A stretch of DNA of 64,000 bases from Tipula vernalis (GCA_958295665.1 OY282560.1:210102420-210166419), one strand, 5' to 3'. Positions 24,406-37,565 are shown, counted from the first letter of the stretch. The notes: generated from the sequence alone by a model not told the origin. A program made the numbers and translations.

Positions 24406-25220
24406 AGAAATTAATAATTAAATTTATTTAATAGTAATTTTCACTTATTATTTTTTGCTTTACTATAACACACTATTATTTTATTTTTAAGTTTAAAAAC
24501 AAAGTTATGAAAAAGAAATAATTATGGGACTGGATTCTGTACCTGAAATAATAATAAAAAATAATTTTATTCTTTAATATAAATTAAATTGTTTTTATTT
24601 AACCAAAATCTTCTTACAGAATACAAATTTGATAGAAACTTACCCTTGATTTGATAAAATTTTATCAATTTCATAAACTAAGCTTACAAACAAATGCATT
24701 GAATTGAAAACTAATTTTGTTTGTTTGACGCAGGCTTATTAATTTTAGAAAAACAATTTGAAGTAAAATTAATTAATTAATTGTTAAAATAAATAAAAAA
24801 GTTTATTAATATAAAACAAATTCTATAAATTTAATTAAAATTACCATAGTCATAATAAACAAAATCATCAATATAACACCGCTTCTTAAGGAATGAATTT
24901 AACAAATTTTTGCGCTATATTAATTGCTTTATTATTGTAATGATCACTATTTTCCTCAATTTGACCCCATTTTTTCTCTGAGTGTCTTCATCATCATCAT
25001 CATCATCATCCAGAAATGAGGCATGAGCCGGTAAAATATTTAAAGTATTGTTATTCATTTACACAGAATTTAAGTATAAAAAATGACTATGTATGTATAA
25101 CCAAATAATAAATTAATACATTTTAAATACAAACAAATTATTTATAAACAACTTTTTTATCTAATTATTTTTGACAACAATAATCAAAATGGCGACACAA
25201 CTTATTTTTGCACTCAAGGT
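24406..25220. other. AT-rich spacer with a CAT microsatellite
   Basis: No gene is visible. A (CAT)n tract of about eight units lies at 24988-25011. Confidence 0.5.
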
Positions 25221-25396
25221 GCGTACATGCTCCAATTCTGGTGAAAAAATGTACACCACGAAGTTAGGAAAATAGTATAATTTTTAGTTAAAATTGGTTA
25301 CTCTGGTCAACTTTTTGTTCTAGTTGGAAATAATTCAACTCATACAGCTAACTTCGTGGTGTACATTTTTTCACCAGAGATGTATAGCATGTACGC
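25221..25396. mobile_element. Short inverted-repeat element (MITE-like)
   Basis: Arms 25221-25267 and 25348-25396 are inverted copies. The inner 30 bases of each arm (CTGGTGAAAAAATG...GAAGTTAG) are identical, and the outer GCGTACATGC also matches. The 80-base centre is AT-rich. No clear target duplication. Confidence 0.6.
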
Positions 25397-27362
25397 AGCT
25401 TGATAGCAACATTCCCAGTTGAAAACCATTTATGAAATGAAAAAGATTCATACACATACATAGAAATGTATTAAATGAAACCGGATTCATGAATCCTTGT
25501 GTAAACGACGATGGGATTTTTGAAACCAAAGAATCCGAATTCATGAGAACAAGTGTAAATATGCCCACACAGTAAATAATATTTACATATAGATAGTGGG
25601 AAACAAAATGCCCCTTATCTATATGTAATATTTACATACTGTATGTATACAGTGCATAAATGTATAGGTAATTTTAAGTATCCATAATATGTAAATTTCT
25701 CCAATTAAATATGTAATTTTACATAAAAACTTACGAAATCCAAAATTTTCTCAGTCAATTATGAAATTTTACATACAAATTATTGAAATTAAAAACATAA
25801 AATATATGTAAAATTACATAAAATGAAAAGAATATTTCAGTATTTGATTTAATATTTATTCCATATAAAATATGTACACTTTTGATAAAGGTCTCAATAA
25901 AACAATTATAATGCAATTCAAATATAATAATTTATTAACAAGTATTTCAACACATTTAAAATGTTTAATTATTAAAAATTAGAATCTCATTCAAAATAAG
26001 ATTAAAATAAAAAATTTAATGTCCAAAAATGTTAGAATCTTGTATTGTCATCGGAGTTAAGCCTGCATGAAAAAATTTCAGCTCAATTGGACTATCGCAA
26101 GTGGTTGAAAAATTGATTACAAAATTTTACGATACAAACAGACACACAGAGTGAGCTAATATAAGCGTGGTAAATACAGTATTTTCACTACTTGCATATT
26201 AAAAATTAGGTAAAAAAAAATATCTCACACAAGTGGTTTTGTAAATAATTCCGGTACAAAATATTGCATGTTTTCCTTATACAACATTACCTTCGATTTT
26301 TTCTATTAATTTGTCCTCTTTGCTTAATTGATTAATATGTCGTTTCCCGTCCCTTACGTTTTTGTGATATAAATTCAAAAAACATCGTTGAATAAACTCC
26401 ATTGTCAACGAAATCGATTTATCATATTTTATATTAAGCATATAATATAAAGCTACTAAAATTTGCCTCGCATCCATAAAATCTGTAGCCTCAGAATTGA
26501 CCAACTTTTTCTCTACAAAACAATAGTAGATGTGAGTAGTATCAGTATCATCCTCAGTTAATGCTGCAAATATATTAAAAATACAATAAAAAATTAAAAT
26601 AAAAAAGAAAATAATATAATATTAAAAGAATAATTACCTGTTGCTGCAATCCAAGGCGTATTTGTCGGAGAAGAAATTGAGTTTAAACCAAGGTCTCAAA
26701 AAAACAGTAAATTAATAATTGTATTCCATAACCCATTTAAATTTCCTTACGTCACAAAAAGTTATAATTTGGTCCACATCCTCTTTAAAATATGCTGCTA
26801 ACGCTTTCAAGCAATCGTAATCAGAAAAGTCTGCGGAGAAGTGTTTTTTAACTTCTCTGTCTTTGAGTTGATGTGTACCCCATTAAAATATTTTTGCTTT
26901 CATAACTTTAAAATTCGACGTCAGTTCTGATATTGGTGGAAATGGTCATACAAATTTTTTTTTTTAAAAAGAAAAGACCAAGCATCTATTGTTTGGTCAA
27001 TTGTGGGCACTGGATTTTGATTGTTCAAAAACAGTCTTATTTCTGGAAAGCAGCATTGCATATATTCCGCAATTTTAACATCACATTCGACTGGCACATT
27101 TAAATGATTTTTTATTGAACATAACCATTTTTGTTTTTGTTTTAAATTTTCTAGCGTCTCATCTCCATAATTTTTTGGCTGCCAATTCGAACAGGATGCA
27201 CTTAAAGACGCCGATATTTTTCTTCGATTTAGTGGTAGGTACATTTGGTTTTAATTTATTGTAGCTATCTGTCAATTTATTCAAATAATTATTATGGTTA
27301 ACCAACATATTCGCTAGCCAATTAGTGTCAGTAGATATAAAATGTTTATTGTCTGCTGATTT

Positions 27363-27595
27363 TGTTGAATTTATTATTTCAATTAGTTAGTTTCTGTATA
27401 GTGAACACACCTTAAGTATGAAATATGTTGTATTGTTTTTGAATTGTAACTTATTTCATTCTGTTCTGTTGTTCTCTTCTGTCATGTCATTATAATAAAA
27501 TATAAAGAAAAACGTGTAAAAGGATTATGTGGTTTTTATCGTTTATTTTTATCATCGCACATTGTTTTTGATTATTGATTGCGCTTTTTCTGTCA
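27363..27595 (+). repeat. Copia 5' LTR
   Basis: Begins TGTTGAAT and ends CTGTCA (TG...CA), 233 bp. The 3' LTR at 31554-31787 differs by roughly a dozen substitutions and two small indels. The flank is GATTT (27358-27362). GGTTAAGGGCCCAGAAC follows at 27596-27612. This resembles the Drosophila copia primer site, which matches an internal part of initiator tRNA-Met. Confidence 0.95.
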
Positions 27596-27659
27596 GGTTA
27601 AGGGCCCAGAACAAGTATAAATTAAAATTTTCTGGAAGTTGTTTGTGTTTTACGTGAAA

Positions 27660-30600
27660 ATGATGATGGACAATAAATATGCGATTGCAAAGTTGAATAA
27701 TTCGAATTACTTTGTTTGGAAATTTCGCATGAAGCTGTTATTCACAAAAGAAAATGTATGGGAGTGTACGTCAAAAGATGCACCGAATCCTTTGGATGAT
27801 TGGAATAAGAAAGATTCGTTAGCTTATTCGTTAATCGGACTCAACGTGGAGGATGATCAATTGATCCACATTCGGGAGTCAAAAACAGCAAGGGAGGCTT
27901 GGAATTCATTGAAAGTATATCAAGAAAAAGGTACAGCTAACAGCATGGTTCGAATCATGAAGCAAATAATGCGTTTGAAACTAGAAGAGGACGGTGACAT
28001 GGAATCGCATATTGGTCGTATAAACGAGCTGTTTCAACAAATGATTGACTTCGGATCGGAACAAAAACCAGGTGACTGGAAGGCTGCAACAATGTTGGGA
28101 AGTTTACCGGATAGTTAAGAAACATTAGTAACTACATTGGAATCGCGGTCTGAAGGTGAATTGACACCCGCTATCGTGCAAACGAAGCTTATTGAGGAAC
28201 ATAAGCGACGACTGGATAGAAATGTCAGCAATGGAATGGCTTTGAATGTAAACAACCAAAAGTATAAGACAAAAGGTGGCAAAAGCTGTTTTTTTTGCCA
28301 TAAGGAGGGACATATGAAACGAAACTGCGAAAAATTTAAAGAATGGGTGAAGAACAAAAAGACATCAGGAAAGATCACCGAAAAAGAACAAGTGAATTTA
28401 ATTGAGGGTGGTTCTACAGAATTTTTATTTGTAACCTCAAAATTGCAAAATGGCTGGATAATCGACTCCGGTGCAACCTGTCACTTTACTTCAAATAAGA
28501 ATAACTTTATCGAGTTTGATTCGAGTTATCGTGAACAAGTTCTCGTTGGTAATGGACAGCAAGTAAATGTCAACGGAAAGGGATCGATTTCAATTGAGGT
28601 TACTGCGAATAGGTGAAAAGAATAAAGTGAAAATTCAAGATGTGTTATGGGTTCCATCAATAAGCGGAAACCTGCTGTCTGTTCGAAGGTTAATTGCCAA
28701 AGGTTTTGTTGTTTCATTTACCTCGGATCAATGCTGTGAAATTAGTTTTGGAACACGGCAGGTAGCAATCGGTGAGATGCTTGATAATCTGTATATTCTA
28801 AAGGAAGTTGAACGAGTATATTTCGTTGATGAACATAAGAAAAAATGTGCACATTATTGGCATAGAATATTCGGACATCGTGATATTGAAGTGGTGAAAT
28901 CATTGGGCTCCTCTGGATTGTTCGAAAATATTGACTTTCGGCATGTGGCAGTGATTGTAATAAGGATTTATGTCAAATATGTCTTGAAAGAAAATGACGC
29001 GCATAAAATTTCCATCGAAAACGGAAAATCGCGCAAAAGCTGTTTTAGATCTGGTTCATTCAGACGTTTGCGGACCAATGCAGACACAAACGCCATCTGG
29101 GAAGTGATATATTTTGACATTCATAGATGATCACTCAAGATACACTGTGATCTATCTTCTAAAAAATAAAAATGAAGTATTTGGAAAATTTACGGAATAT
29201 ATCGCAATGACGCAAAATATGTATGGCCGCAAAGTAAAGGTTCTTCGAACAGATCGAGGTGGCGAGTACATCAACCAAGATTTTTTGAAATTTATGGCAA
29301 AAGAGGGAATCCAGTGTCAAAGAACGGCGCCATTTACTAGTTGAGATGGCTAGATGTATGCTCATCGTTGCTGAGCTAGAAAAGAAATTTTGGGGTGAAG
29401 CGGTTACCATGGCCAAATATATTCAGAACCGTTTACCAGGAAAAGGTTATGATAAGACACCATTTGAAAATTGGTATCATAAAAAACCAAGTATTTCACA
29501 TTGCAAGAAATTTAGGTACAATTTGTTATGTGCATGTGCCAGACGAAAAGCGGCGAAAATTAGATTCGAAGGCTTTTAGAGCCATTTTTGTTGGGTACTA
29601 CGAGCAGTCGAAAGCATTCAGATGTTATAATCAATCAAATGGCAAGGTAGTTATCAGTCGTGATGTGAAATTTGTCGAAAAATTCAGCAACTGGAATTTT
29701 GACGAGAAAAATGAAGAGAATATAGCCAAAACAACCCAAAGTGAAAGAGAAAACTGTGCAGAAAATACTAGTTTCAATGAAGAGATAATTGTGGGTAATG
29801 ATCACAGTGAATTATATTTCAATGGTGCCGATAATTCTATTGATGAGGAAGAACCAAGTAGGAACGTCGAAAATCAACCTGAGGTCCAACTGATGGACAC
29901 TGAAGCAAACACAATTCGCAGCTCGAATCGAATAAATAAAAATATTCCACCGAAGAGGCTTATTGAAGAGATCAACAAAGTTGAGGAGGAGAAATATGAG
30001 CCGAAAACGTATAGACAAGCTGTTGTGTGTTCTGAAAACAAAAGTGGGTCGATGCAATGAAAGACGAAATTAAATCTCTAGAAGAGAACAATACTTGGGA
30101 ACTTGTACCGTTACCACCAAATAGAAAGTCTATTGGTTGTAGATGGGTTTTCAAATTGAAAACTGACTCAAATGGAGGAATTAGCAGATACAAAGCGAGA
30201 CTGGTCGCACAGGGATTCTTGCAGCAATTCGGCAGCGATTATGATCAAACATTTGCACCTGTGGTAAAGCAAACGACAATGAAGATTTTGCTTTCAATGG
30301 CAGCGAAATATGGAATGAAAGTGTTACATTTTGATGCCAAAACGGCTTTCCTAAACGGGGAACTTCGAGAGGAAATATTTATGAGGCAGCCACCAGGGTT
30401 TGTTATTGACGGGAAGGAAGACTATGTGTGTTTTCTTAAAAGAAGTCTGTATGGCTTAAAGCAATCCGCAAGGGTTTGGAACGAATCACTACATCAAACA
30501 TTAGTAGATGCGAAATTTGTATACAGAGTAAAAATGATCTGTGCTTGTACATATTAAATCAAAGCGGAAAGATATGCTATGTTTTAGTATATGTTGACGA

Positions 30601-31546
30601 CCTAATTGTAGCCGGTAAATATGAACATCGGTTGAAATACGTCGAAGAAGTTTTAAAGTCGAAATTCAAACTCTTAAATTTGGGAGATATTAAGCACTAT
30701 GTTGGACAGGAAATTACCAGAGATGAATATGGGAATTTCCAATTAAACCAGACTGGTTATATAAATAAAGTGGTTGCTGATTTTGGACTTTCTGCTGCGA
30801 AAATATCAAAAATTCCACTCGATGTTAATTATGATAGCTATGAGAGTCTATCAGAGGTTTTACTGAAGAATGGTAGCTACCAGAAGCTTATAGGATGTTT
30901 GCTATATATTTCAGTAAACTCTCGGCCTGATATTTCACCAAGCGTCTCAATATTGGCACAACGTACAAGTAAACCTACACAAACCGACTGGATGGAGCTA
31001 AAGCGTGTTCTTAAATATTTAAAAGGGACTTCAAAATTAAAATTAGTGCTGAACAATGATAATAACGAATTATTTCATGGATATGCCAAAGCGAATTGGG
31101 CTGAATGCCGGGTAGACAGAAAATTTAATAGCGGATATATATTTTTTGTGTTTGGAGGTGCAGTAAGCTGGTCATGCAAAAAACAAACATGCGTGTCGCT
31201 TTCATCAACTGAGGCTGAGTTTGTCTCCTTATCAGAAGCATGTAAGGAAGCAATTTGGATTACACGGATATTAACCGATTTTGGTGAAAAATTGAACATG
31301 CCAACAACAATATTTGAAGACAATCAGAGTTGTCTGAAGTTGATTGAAAATCAAAAACTTTCGAGCCGATCAAAACATATTGATACCAGAAGACACTTTG
31401 TCAAAGATCATGTAGACAGGAAAGAAGTTGCATGCATCTATTGTCCAACCAAAGAAATGATAGGTGACATGTTGACGAAACCTCTAGCAGCAAATCAACT
31501 TGAAAAATTAAGATTATTATGCGGTTTATTGGAAACTAATAATTGA
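27660..31546 (+). pseudogene. Copia gag-pol polyprotein, broken
   Basis: A single Copia polyprotein in order. The gag starts at the ATG cluster at 27660 (MMMDNKYAIAKLNNSNYFVW) and has zinc knuckle CFFCHKEGHMKRNC (about 28285-28330). Protease IIDSGATCHF lies at about 28457, integrase YWHRIFGHRD at about 28857, and DLVHSDVCGP plus FIDDHSRY at about 29050-29145. RT has RWVFKLKTD and YVDDLIVAG (about 30590-30616), and RNase H ends with SKHIDTRRHFVKDHV (about 31366-31413). Damage includes a TAA at 28116-28118, frameshifts near 28590, 28950, 29510, 30050 and 30520, and a small deletion after RTAPFTS at 29340 that removes the QNGV-type integrase motif. In RNase H the usual DADW reads KANW, so catalytic acids are lost. 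It cannot encode a working element. Confidence 0.95.
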
Positions 31547-31553
31547 GGAGAAG

Positions 31554-31787
31554 TGTTGAATTTATTATTTCAATCAGTTAGTTTCTGTAGTGAACACACG
31601 TTAAGTATGAAATAGTTTGTATTGTTTTTGAATTGTAACTTATTTCATTCTGTTCTGTTCTTCTCTTCTGTCATGTCATTATAATAAAATATAAAGAAAA
31701 ACGTGTAAAAGGATTTTGTGGTTTTTATCGTTTATTTTCATCATCATCGTACATTGTTTTTGTTAATTGATTGAGCTTTTTCTGTCA
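31554..31787 (+). repeat. Copia 3' LTR
   Basis: 234 bp, TGTTGAAT...CTGTCA, preceded by the purine-rich tract and followed by the target duplication GATTT. It contains ATAATAAAATATAAAG, a possible polyadenylation region shared with the 5' LTR. Confidence 0.95.
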
Positions 31788-32639
31788 GATTTACGGTAAA
31801 ATGAATTAGGATATAAAGAACCTATTTCCTCACAGATGCTTTTAAATTTCGAAACAGATTTTATTTGCGATGGTTTTCTTAATTCCTGTACAATAGTCCT
31901 GACAAATAAATGAATGTGGCTGCCCAATTGTTGTTTTTATTTAATAACTTGTTAATATACGGCGGTAATATATTTGTATAATCCATTTTAATTGATGTTG
32001 ATAATATTTCTTCAAATTCAAGATTAATTGTCGACAATGAACTTGTGTTTGTTAAATAACCATCAGTTAAAGTAACTGATGAATTAGTTGTAATAACTGG
32101 TAATACATCTATAACATTGGATTCATTTACTTCTGCGTCTAAATTCTGATTTACGCTTTCGGTATTGAAAGAACCAATAGTAATTGATTCTGGTACCCAT
32201 AATTCATTTTCTTGTAAAATAATTAAAGAAGTTTCTTTAAGTATGGTTAGGATAACGTCTGAGGATACCTCGTAGCCATCTGAATTTGTTACGATGGTTG
32301 TACCAATAATTCCATTGTCATTAGCTGAATAAAAAAATCGAATATAAATTACCTGTTTTTATTATATCCGCGATTGTTGGTTCACAGCAAATAAGTTTTT
32401 TTATCGAACGGAGTGAATTTGTAATTTTATAAAGCGTTTGGTCCATCTAAGATAATACATAATTTAAAAGTTTTAAAAAATATATGTATAAACAATCAAT
32501 AATTTTATAAAATTGATACCTGAAGGAATTGATGGAAGAGATAAATAATGCTTATTATTGTAGGAGTAAACTTTAACTGTAGTGCTATATTTTAATTCAT
32601 TTAAAAGAACCGCACTATAAGTTGAAAAATCTGTTAGCG

Positions 32640-34755
32640 ATTGAAATACTAACTGTAATTATATAACATATGACAAAGTTTCCCGTAAAATAGTATATCG
32701 GATTTTTCTATTGTTAAAAAAATTGAATGAATTTTCATAACAAAAATTTCGTTCGAGTTAGATAATGAGATAACAATGAATTCACCCTCCGAAAAAATTA
32801 AATCTCCGTAAGAAATTTTTTTGGTTACTATCCTATAATTTTCTGGAATTGTTATGCTATATATCTCTGGGTCTAACTGAATTGGTTTAAATGGCATTAT
32901 TGTCCGATTGACACGGTTACCTGTTAAATTTGATTGATATATTTGATGCAGATAAGAAAGCGATTTTTAAACATGAATAAAATTTTTTAAATTACGTACA
33001 GCGTTTTTGAAATATTGATGTTTGTTCTCAGTACGAAACGTCCACACTTTTGACAACGGACCTATTTGTTTAATTAAATCTGGATACTGCGTCAAGTAAT
33101 GGTGTTTGGGAGTGAGTTTATGTTCGGAAAAATTTAAAAAGTTCTGAAATGTTCGGAAGAGTTTATGTTCGGAAATGATATGTACTGTTGGATTGCAAAA
33201 TGAAGAGATGTTAGAAGAGAGTCATCAAACTTCGAACTAGTTATAATACGACATAACTCAACTAGTACAGAATACATTTTCCAAATGGGACTATCAAAAA
33301 TGTCACTATTTTGAAATTTACGGTTTAGGAAACAATATGGAATATGTAATTATTATTGAAATCCATATATCATAGGCTTTACCCGTAATACATTTTTTTG
33401 TGATTAATATTACACAGGATTGAAAGTTGCAACTTTCTAGTTATCATCTTAAAGGACGAAATTAACCAGCTTTCCGTCACTATATTATGGTTAAATAAAA
33501 AATTTAATATCAGGTACAAATCACGTCCAGATATCCCTTCAAAAATGTCGTGAGCAATACATGGTGGAAGGCCCGGATTAGCCACGTGAAAGAATTTTAA
33601 TTCGTTCAAAATTGAACCAAACTTCAGTCCGTGATGATGAATATTGTTTTCTGAATTTAAATTAATTAGATCTTGGTTGTATGATTCAATGCTTCGACTT
33701 TCCTTAGGAAAAATATCAAAATTGTTCAAATCAGCTCTTGAAATATATCAATATCTACAAAAGTATGAGACACTACTGAAATTTTCACACAATCCATATA
33801 ATTGATGAGCACCTAGATTGTCGCCGGTTCACGCAATAACACATGCTTTAATTGGATTGCTATAGTTGGCGTCATTTGTATGCCTTCAGTTTCCAAAATT
33901 TTTAAATCGTGAATTAATTGTTCAAAAACTTTGTTGATTCCAAAGTTTTTTAAATATTTTTCCTTACATAGAAGAACAAGTTGAATGTTGTCTCTTTTGG
34001 ATCTAATTTCATATTTTACATTCCCTAACATCATATAAACTCCTACCAATTTATGAATAGTTTTGGCAGAACCTAGTGGATTGCATACTTCAAAACCATC
34101 TTGATACAGGATTATTTCAATTCTTTTCTCAATACCAGATAAAAAATTGCTTTTCCTGTAATTAGTGCCATTATCATAATAATGTATAATATTCGAACTT
34201 GGTTTGGTTGCGGAAATGAAACTATCATCCTCAATTAGCTTTTTAATAGTTTGAGAAATTGGTATATAAAAGTAACTACACATTTTATGCTCATTGTTGA
34301 TGCCTAATGATATTTCACTATAGGCTCTACTAGAATAAGATTATTTTTAAAATATTTTGATCTAAGGTGAGAAGTTTTAAATTGTTCAAATAATTTAAGT
34401 TTTGGAATAGCCTGTTGCAGTTTGCTTGACACATGAGGTATGCTTAATTGACTACAAGTCTTATCTAAATTAAAATTAATTTGTTCATGCTGATGATTAG
34501 CAAAAGAAAAAAATTTTCAAAAATGAAATTTATTGTAGAATCGGGCACAATATATTTACTTTTTAGTTCTAAAGCAAACTTCCCAATCGTTTGAACATTT
34601 ACACAAGTCTGGGGTTCTAAGTTTTGCAGCGGAAGTGAAATGACTAGTTGCCCACAATTATCAAAATTATTTTCTGACGCTAAGCTCGATTTCAAATTTT
34701 CCACAGCCCTATGCTTCTGAAACATGTGGCTACGGAAAGTGTTAAATAATAACAA
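32640..34755 (-). pseudogene. EnSpm/CACTA transposase, degenerate copy
   Basis: Minus-strand pieces match the 800-residue transposase at 48461-50863 in order. They are FNTFRSHMFQKHR (zinc-finger remnant, 34755-34465), IEIILYQDGFEVCNPLGSAK and LVLLCKEKYLKNFG with LKILETEGIQ (34283-33813), then FHVANPGLPPCIAHDIFEGI (33729-33379), the CACTA HDxxEG motif. A C-terminal segment (32897-32649, SYGDLIFSEGEFIVISLSN) follows. Stops, frameshifts and a gap between 33379 and 32900 make it non-functional. It is diverged from the intact copy, so it is a different subfamily rather than a recent duplicate. Confidence 0.8.
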
Positions 34756-35336
34756 AATTCTTTACGATTTGTACTTATGAACAATTTTATGAATAAAAAT
34801 CAGACTTGTAGTTTTGGAACTCTAACTCACTTGCAATTTTATAGGTTAGAAACACAAAATTTTGATGTCACTTTTGCATACCTTGAATTGTTAAAATTTA
34901 AATTATTATTAATTAAATATAATATATGTATATATGAACCAAATTTCAATATGTTTTAGGATAATTAATTATTTATTTATTGAATTAAATCTGAGTAGTG
35001 TATACACTGTAGGTAGTGCAACGCAAATTAATGAATAAACGTGTTTTCGGATCGGCTCTATGGATTTGTCCTTTTTTTATCTTTTTTACAAATTATTTAT
35101 GTAGTATTCCATATTAAATATGTGTATTTTATGAAAAAATTTCATTTAATAAAATTTTTGTTATGTATTTTTCAATATTATTATGTATTTTCCAGTATTG
35201 TTTATGTAATTTGACGAATTATGTACCTTTATGTAAAGTAATACGAATTTTTTTCTTTTAAGTATTTGTATGTAATTTTTTTGCTGTTATCTATATATGA
35301 AATTTTATTAAATATATGTAATTATTTTTTACTGTG

Positions 35337-36414
35337 CAATAAGCGCGAAAAAACAAATATTCAAAACGACCTATAAAGCTTGTCTCGCAGTTTCAAAATA
35401 ACAGTAGAAAGGTATTAGAATTCAAATTTGAATTTAGGCAATGAAAAAGATGATATAAAAACAACATTTTTTAAAGTACAGAAATTCTTATTTTACAAGA
35501 AGATTCTCGCTGAGAAACAAACATTTCATGACCCGTTTTTGCAATCAAATAAAATTAAATGTTTTATGAACACTTATCTATAAAATAATACAAAAGTTCA
35601 TAATTCTAACAGAATAAAAATGTAAATGATAACGATCGTTCGTCATATATAGTTTCTTAGTAAAGAAAAAATTGTATATACCTTATTTTAAGTTTAGTAA
35701 GAATTACATCTAATATCGACCAGATTTATACAAGGTATACCAAAGACTAATGTCCTTTTTCGATTAACCAAAAAAAAACTAAACTCAGTGCAAAAAAATT
35801 AAACTCGACATAGTAGAAAATGATCGAGTTTATTTTTTCCCACTGAGTTTAGTTTGTTTTGCACATTTTGGAAAAGTTGATATAAAAATAGCTGAAACCA
35901 GAGCACCCTGTATTTTATCAGAACCATATTGATATGAATAGAGCCGGCATGTAAAAAATGAACTTAAAATAAAGGACATAGAAACACTAAAAAATAATTT
36001 ATTTTCATAGAGTTGGTATGAAAAAACGCGATTTCGATTGACGAAAAAATATGAATTAAAAATTAAACCTAGATAAATAATTTTTTCTGAAATCACTAAT
36101 AAATAACTCAATGACTAACTCATTTAAAGCACAGATTCTCAAACTTCCCCATTTTCCAGATATAATCAAAAGAAAATAAGGGAATTAAATTAAAAAACGT
36201 TCTACAACAACAACAATATGTATAAAAAAGAGAATATTCTATTTAATGACGTCATCACTTATTCACAACTAAAATCAATGGTAAAAAAAAGACAATACGT
36301 TGAACAGCCAAAATTAAAATAAATCAAAGAGAGTCAAAGAGAAAAAATTATAATAATATGCATTGAGCGCGAAGAAATCAAAAAAATCAAATCAACCCAG
36401 ATTGTTAAGGTGCT
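35337..36414. other. AT-rich spacer with a dispersed repeat and a palindrome
   Basis: It contains copy 1 of a roughly 215-bp direct repeat (35495-35708) and an imperfect inverted repeat of about 33-base arms at 35776-35856 (AAACTAAACTCAGTG ... CACTGAGTTTAGTTT). There is no supported gene. Confidence 0.6.
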
Positions 36415-36418
36415 ATTC

Positions 36419-36980
36419 CATGAGAAATTTTTACTGAACAGTAAAATTAAAGCAAGAAAAAAATATATATTTGGTAGAGGCGGAATGAAACAAAAAATCG
36501 AATCAGTAAAAAAAGATTTGTGTCTGTAGTTGTAACACTCCTCTAAAAAGTATCAAATCGAGAACATTTTATAGGAGTGTCACTAACACACGTACATAAA
36601 ATTTGTATATGATAGAAAATAATTCTCGCACACACTAATAATTTTAATAGGGGTACGAATTTATGGTGGAGATATTTTTTAATTTTTTATTCTGTGACAG
36701 AAATTGTTCGAAAAAATGAAATTCTGATATGAGTATTAATAATATTTAATTTTTTAGATAATTTAGAGACGAATAAAAAATCGAATAATACTAAATACAT
36801 AATTTTTTTAGCAATTATTGGTTATGTTTTGGTTTAATGTCAAGTTTCCCCTTAAAACTTTTGCTATAAAAAATAAAAATAAAACACACCTTGTCTTTGT
36901 CTATTATATGGTGTTTGATTTTTATTTTCTCTTTTTGGCGTATTTTACTATTCAGTAAAATTTTCCCATGGAATAGCACC
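36419..36980. mobile_element. piggyBac-type MITE with TTAA duplications
   Basis: It is flanked by TTAA on both sides (36415-36418, 36981-36984). The ends are inverted repeats of about 38 bases with few mismatches, starting GGTGCTATTCCATG. A second inner inverted pair ACACTCCT/AGGAGTGT lies near 36535-36583. There is no transposase, so it would be moved by a piggyBac-like enzyme elsewhere (inference from the TTAA target). Confidence 0.75.
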
Positions 36981-37565
36981 TTAATGCATCACAAATAAAC
37001 GACATAACCAACAAACATTAACTGTAATATAAATGCCTTATTTATTTCTCAATTATTAAAAATATTATTGTATTTAAATTAAGACACAGCTGAAAATAAA
37101 TACAACATGATTAATATTTGGCATCGATTTTTATTCCCAAAAATTAATGACACATTCAAAATAAGTTTTTGTTTAGAATATTTGAATTGTCATAACATTA
37201 GAGAGCGGTGTATAAAATAAAATAGCTCTTACTTATTATTCCCATTCCTAGATGTCACTTAACACACAATTAAAAATAACAGGGATTCGGGCTGAGTAAA
37301 CGATTTGAAAGAAAACTTTTTACGTAAAATTACCATAATTTCTTTCATAGCAATGGTTTAATTTTAGTAAATTTATAAAAAAATTATATTAAATTAATTA
37401 TTATTACAATTTAATTATTACTATAGAGGGAAGCCACCAAAATATGTTTAACCAAATCAAAAATCAGACCGATTTTAGAGTCCGACCGGTTCGATCACCT
37501 ATTTGATTCTTTTTATAAGTTTTTCATTGTATGCGACATCTATGGTTTAAACAAAATGTCGTTAA

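Larger units (their letters stand above)
27363..31787 (+). mobile_element. Full-length Ty1/Copia retrotransposon, degenerate
   Basis: 4,425 bp with two LTRs, a primer-binding site and a purine-rich tract (TTGAGGAGAAG, 31543-31553). A perfect 5-bp duplication GATTT flanks it (27358-27362, 31788-31792). It lies in an exon of the minus-strand CACTA accessory gene. LTR divergence of about 5 percent implies an old but not ancient insertion. Confidence 0.95.
26277..32446 (-). pseudogene. CACTA accessory gene, split by Copia
   Basis: Homologue of the seven-exon gene at 44264-48267. Exon 1 (32446-32353, MDQTLYKITNSLRSIKKL) ends at GTAATT in phase 1. Exon 2 (from 32324, ANDNGIIGTTIVTNSDGYEV) continues in frame to about 31990. 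Further minus-strand pieces read EEIGSLYPNSFYRKSADNK directly across the Copia target site, then DTNWLANMLVNHNNYLNKL. Next come NWQPKNYGDETLENLKQKQKW and TIDQTIDAWSFLF (27244-26921), and the C-terminal VALYYMLNIKYDKSISLTME (26504-26277), which parallels LFKAHYVFNQKFNECLNNF of the intact gene. Several frameshifts and stops are present. Its function is unknown; it is a partner of the transposase by conserved synteny. Confidence 0.7.
25568..35336 (-). mobile_element. Decayed EnSpm/CACTA element with a nested Copia
   Basis: The left end is CACAGTAAATAATATTTACA at 25568. The right end, read in reverse complement from 35336, is CACAGTAAAAAATAATTACA. Both are flanked by a direct CA (25566-25567 and 35337-35338). 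Subterminal arrays of ATGTAAWTTTACATA-type motifs occur at 25600-25830 and 35090-35330. The minus strand encodes a broken CACTA transposase (34755-32640) followed by a broken accessory gene (32446-26277). A complete Copia element sits at 27363-31787. Without the Copia the element is about 5.3 kb. Confidence 0.75.

Noticed and set aside
27363..31787. Copia as an active retrotransposon
   Set aside because: Its polyprotein has a stop, several frameshifts, a deletion in integrase and lost RNase H acids.
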